This document shows, piece after piece, positions 5,721-7,283 of a stretch of 7,283 nucleotides of DNA (the first letter of the stretch is position 1; each line of letters begins with the position of its first letter). Position numbers and translations under genes: made by a program. The stretch is from Candidatus Roizmanbacteria bacterium (GTDB lineage Bacteria > Patescibacteriota > Microgenomatia > UBA1406 > GWC2-37-13). The notes beneath the pieces were generated by a model that was not told the DNA's origin, ran no database searches, and was given only the letters and a program-made list of their open reading frames with translations. The stretch spans positions 1-7,283 of the forward strand of contig JAPLYQ010000110.1 of the NCBI GenBank assembly GCA_026395475.1, in the 5' to 3' direction.

Positions 5721-7046
5721 TTAATGTTCGAGTTCTGGAACAAGTAGATCCTGTAATCCTTTTGACATAGATGTGGGAATTATTCGCTCCACCCCATCAT
5801 CTCCCCCAAAAAACCAACCACAACTAGTCATCCCTACCATTGCTTCTATTTTTGCAAGATAAAGCCTCGCTGTTTCTTCGTCACCTCCTCTATTTAATAC
5901 TTGTGCAAAAAGGGTTGGGCCAAAATTCTCTCCTGTAAAGATGTCATCGGAAAGAGATGTGAATACGTGAACAAATTCTTTTCTCCAATTTGGCTTTAGT
6001 GCATCTAGAGCATAGTTGAGTAGAGTATTCATACCTTGGAGCTCCCCAAAAAGTTGTTGTTTTGTTTTTAATGCAGATTCTGTGGGATTATCACAATTAC
6101 ATCTTCCTGTCCATCTGCCTAAATCATGGGGACAGCTCCAACTAGAATTGTCAACTACGTCAACAAATGTTTTTCCTCCCGATTGTTGAAATTCTTTCAA
6201 AACTTCTTTCATATTTAAAGGAATATAGCCATAATTTTCTTGAATTGCGAGAATGCTTTTAAGAAATGCATCAGCCCCAACTTGGTGATGTCCAAACCTC
6301 TCAAGATCCATCATCATAAAAGAGTTCCATCCATGAGCTTGCTCTCCATTTTTTCTTCCATTCATGAATTCTTCGGCATTATATGTGGACCATAATGCAT
6401 ATGATACAAAACCACTCAGTCCTGAATTTCCAAGAAGTACAGCTATATCTTTTGCCTCACCCACATCAACAAAGCATACGTTATGATTTGCATCAAGTTG
6501 TACACCTTCAGGGATATTTTTTACTTGATTATCTCTTAACGGTACAAATTCATATCCTACCCGAGCAGCGTTTTTTAAAACCTCCTTTGAAACTGCGGTT
6601 TCTGGAAGCCAAAGACCTTTTGGGGTAAAACCAAAATCATTTTGGAAAGCAATGAGTCCCGCCTCAAGAAGCATAATCTGATCATCCGAAGGAAGAAGAG
6701 GAAGAATGTTATGAACCAGTGGATCTCCCAAAATGCAATATTCCTTATCTGGGGTATGGGCCACTGCTTCCTGAATTTTTGCAAAGAGAGATGGATTTGT
6801 GCGCTTAATATCTGAACGAAGAGGAGCATAAATTGAAGTAACAAGTCCAGATGGAATCGCTTCAACTTCAGCTAGAATTGGGCGGTATACTTGTTCAGTT
6901 ATTTGCACATTTATTTCTGGAACCACAGAATATGAAGCGTTATAGGAACCATGTGCCGTCGTTACGTCAACATTAAATCTTCTCGGTGGTTGGTATCCGT
7001 GTGCTAATACGCCAAAACGTTGCTTTCCGCCTTGTTCAACAGTCAT
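5721..7046 (-). CDS. GH57-family glycoside hydrolase (DUF3536-associated type), cytoplasmic
   Basis: Starting at ATG 7046 the protein has 441 residues. It belongs to the GH57 alpha-glucan family: YQPPR (18-22) near the N-terminus, VHNILPLLPSDDQ (111-123), GLWLPETA (144-151) with the expected nucleophile E149, and DLERFGHH (247-254) with the expected acid/base D247. SSWSCPHDLGRW (301-312) follows with the nearby CNC (C316, C318), then MTSCGWFF near residue 409. The last two motifs are typical of the GH57 proteins linked to DUF3536. No signal peptide is present, so it should act on internal alpha-glucan such as glycogen; the exact reaction (hydrolysis or transfer) is unknown. The usual HGHFYQPPR signature is altered to LAHGYQPPR. 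A TTG 39 bases upstream is part of the -35 box, so ATG 7046, right after GGGGAGGAT, is the likely start. It lies 57 bases downstream of tag. Confidence 0.88.
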   Translation of the reverse strand: MTVEQGGKQRFGVLAHGYQPPRRFNVDVTTAHGSYNASYSVVPEINVQITEQVYRPILAEVEAIPSGLVTSIYAPLRSDIKRTNPSLFAKIQEAVAHTPDKEYCILGDPLVHNILPLLPSDDQIMLLEAGLIAFQNDFGFTPKGLWLPETAVSKEVLKNAARVGYEFVPLRDNQVKNIPEGVQLDANHNVCFVDVGEAKDIAVLLGNSGLSGFVSYALWSTYNAEEFMNGRKNGEQAHGWNSFMMMDLERFGHHQVGADAFLKSILAIQENYGYIPLNMKEVLKEFQQSGGKTFVDVVDNSSWSCPHDLGRWTGRCNCDNPTESALKTKQQLFGELQGMNTLLNYALDALKPNWRKEFVHVFTSLSDDIFTGENFGPTLFAQVLNRGGDEETARLYLAKIEAMVGMTSCGWFFGGDDGVERIIPTSMSKGLQDLLVPELEH

Positions 7047-7056
7047 ATCCTCCCCA

Positions 7057-7085
7057 ATAGTAGAAGCAATAAAAATATTTGTCAA
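7057..7085 (-). promoter_or_regulatory. Promoter of the GH57 gene
   Basis: On the minus strand a perfect -35 TTGACA (7085-7080) is followed by exactly 17 bases and a -10 box TACTAT (7062-7057, four of six matches). Transcription would start near 7050, only a few bases before ATG 7046. The GGGGAGG at 7055-7049 would then be largely outside the mRNA, unless transcription starts slightly earlier. This promoter decides the start codon of the gene, and means the gene need not depend on tag. Confidence 0.65.
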
Positions 7086-7103
7086 GCAACGATTTAAAGA
7101 AGA

Positions 7104-7283
7104 TTATTGCTTCACTTTATATCTAAAGCATGTTACTTCATGATCATTTACCATTCCCACTGCCTGCATGTGTGCATAGATGATAGTGGGACCTACAAAT
7201 TTAAAGCCTCGTTTTTTTAAGTCATTACTTAATGCTTCTGATTCTTTTGAAATAGCAGGAATCTCTGATATATTTTTTCTCTT
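7104..7283 (-). CDS. tag: DNA-3-methyladenine glycosylase I, C-terminal part (5' end outside window)
   Basis: The last 59 residues of this gene are present, ending with TAA at 7106-7104. KESEALSNDLKKRGFKFVGPTIIYAHMQAVGMVNDHEVTC, written here as two adjacent motifs SNDLKKRGFKFVGPT and AHMQAVGMVNDHEVTC, matches the conserved end of Tag. Tag removes 3-methyladenine from alkylated DNA to start base excision repair in the cytoplasm. The pair H48 and C52 of the visible part (NDHEVTC) corresponds to the two C-terminal ligands of the structural zinc in the Escherichia coli enzyme. The family is about 190 residues long, so roughly two thirds lies outside. It ends with CFRYKVKQ, without signs of decay. 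The GH57 gene follows 57 bases later behind its own promoter. Confidence 0.95.
   Translation of the reverse strand, partial: KRKNISEIPAISKESEALSNDLKKRGFKFVGPTIIYAHMQAVGMVNDHEVTCFRYKVKQ

Noticed and set aside
6383..6865. Open frames on both strands inside the GH57 gene
   Set aside because: They are in other frames of a gene with intact GH57 motifs (WLPETA, DLERFGHH) and show no family features of their own.
1..7283. CRISPR array, insertion sequence or integrated element next to the tRNA
   Set aside because: No regularly spaced repeats, transposase or integrase motifs, and no duplicated tRNA 3' end were seen in the window.

Overview
The window looks like a fragment of a Patescibacteria (CPR) genome, probably Microgenomates-like. 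This is inferred from four traits: AT-rich DNA, very tight gene packing, an almost complete lack of Shine-Dalgarno sequences, and protein types common in that group (small two-helix membrane protein, bacterial PH-domain protein, PP2C-like protein fused to a membrane anchor, stand-alone RecB-like nuclease). The genetic code is standard for bacteria: no CDS needs TGA read as an amino acid, and TGA ends one gene.

Positions 1-3935 hold a run of six genes on the minus strand. In transcription order they are a GNAT acetyltransferase, a PD-(D/E)XK nuclease with a probable Fe-S cluster, a single-pass membrane protein with an exported domain of unknown function, a membrane PH-domain protein, a 73-residue two-helix protein, and a PP2C-like / transmembrane / coiled-coil protein that runs off the left edge. 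Gaps range from -14 to +4 bases, so this is almost certainly one translationally coupled operon. The last four products are all membrane proteins and may work together at the cell envelope (inference).

A 33-bp divergent region (3936-3968) carries two back-to-back -10 boxes, each only 7-8 bases from a start codon, which suggests leaderless or nearly leaderless mRNAs. Rightward lie an EamA-type transporter and a HAD-family hydrolase two bases apart, then tRNA-Gln(UUG) behind an extended -10 promoter and an AT-rich repeat.

From 5584 to 5720 there is a short convergent region with a 16-bp perfect palindrome. It also contains an unexplained open frame in phase with the preceding glycoside hydrolase gene. 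That gene, on the minus strand, encodes a compact cytoplasmic GH57 protein. Its promoter (TTGACA, 17-bp spacer, TACTAT) shows that the upstream TTG codon is part of the -35 box and that the real start is the ATG at 7046. At the right edge is the 3' end of a DNA-3-methyladenine glycosylase I gene (tag).

No mobile element, CRISPR array or recognised defence system is visible. The most promising unfamiliar unit is the six-gene operon with its probable pseudophosphatase.
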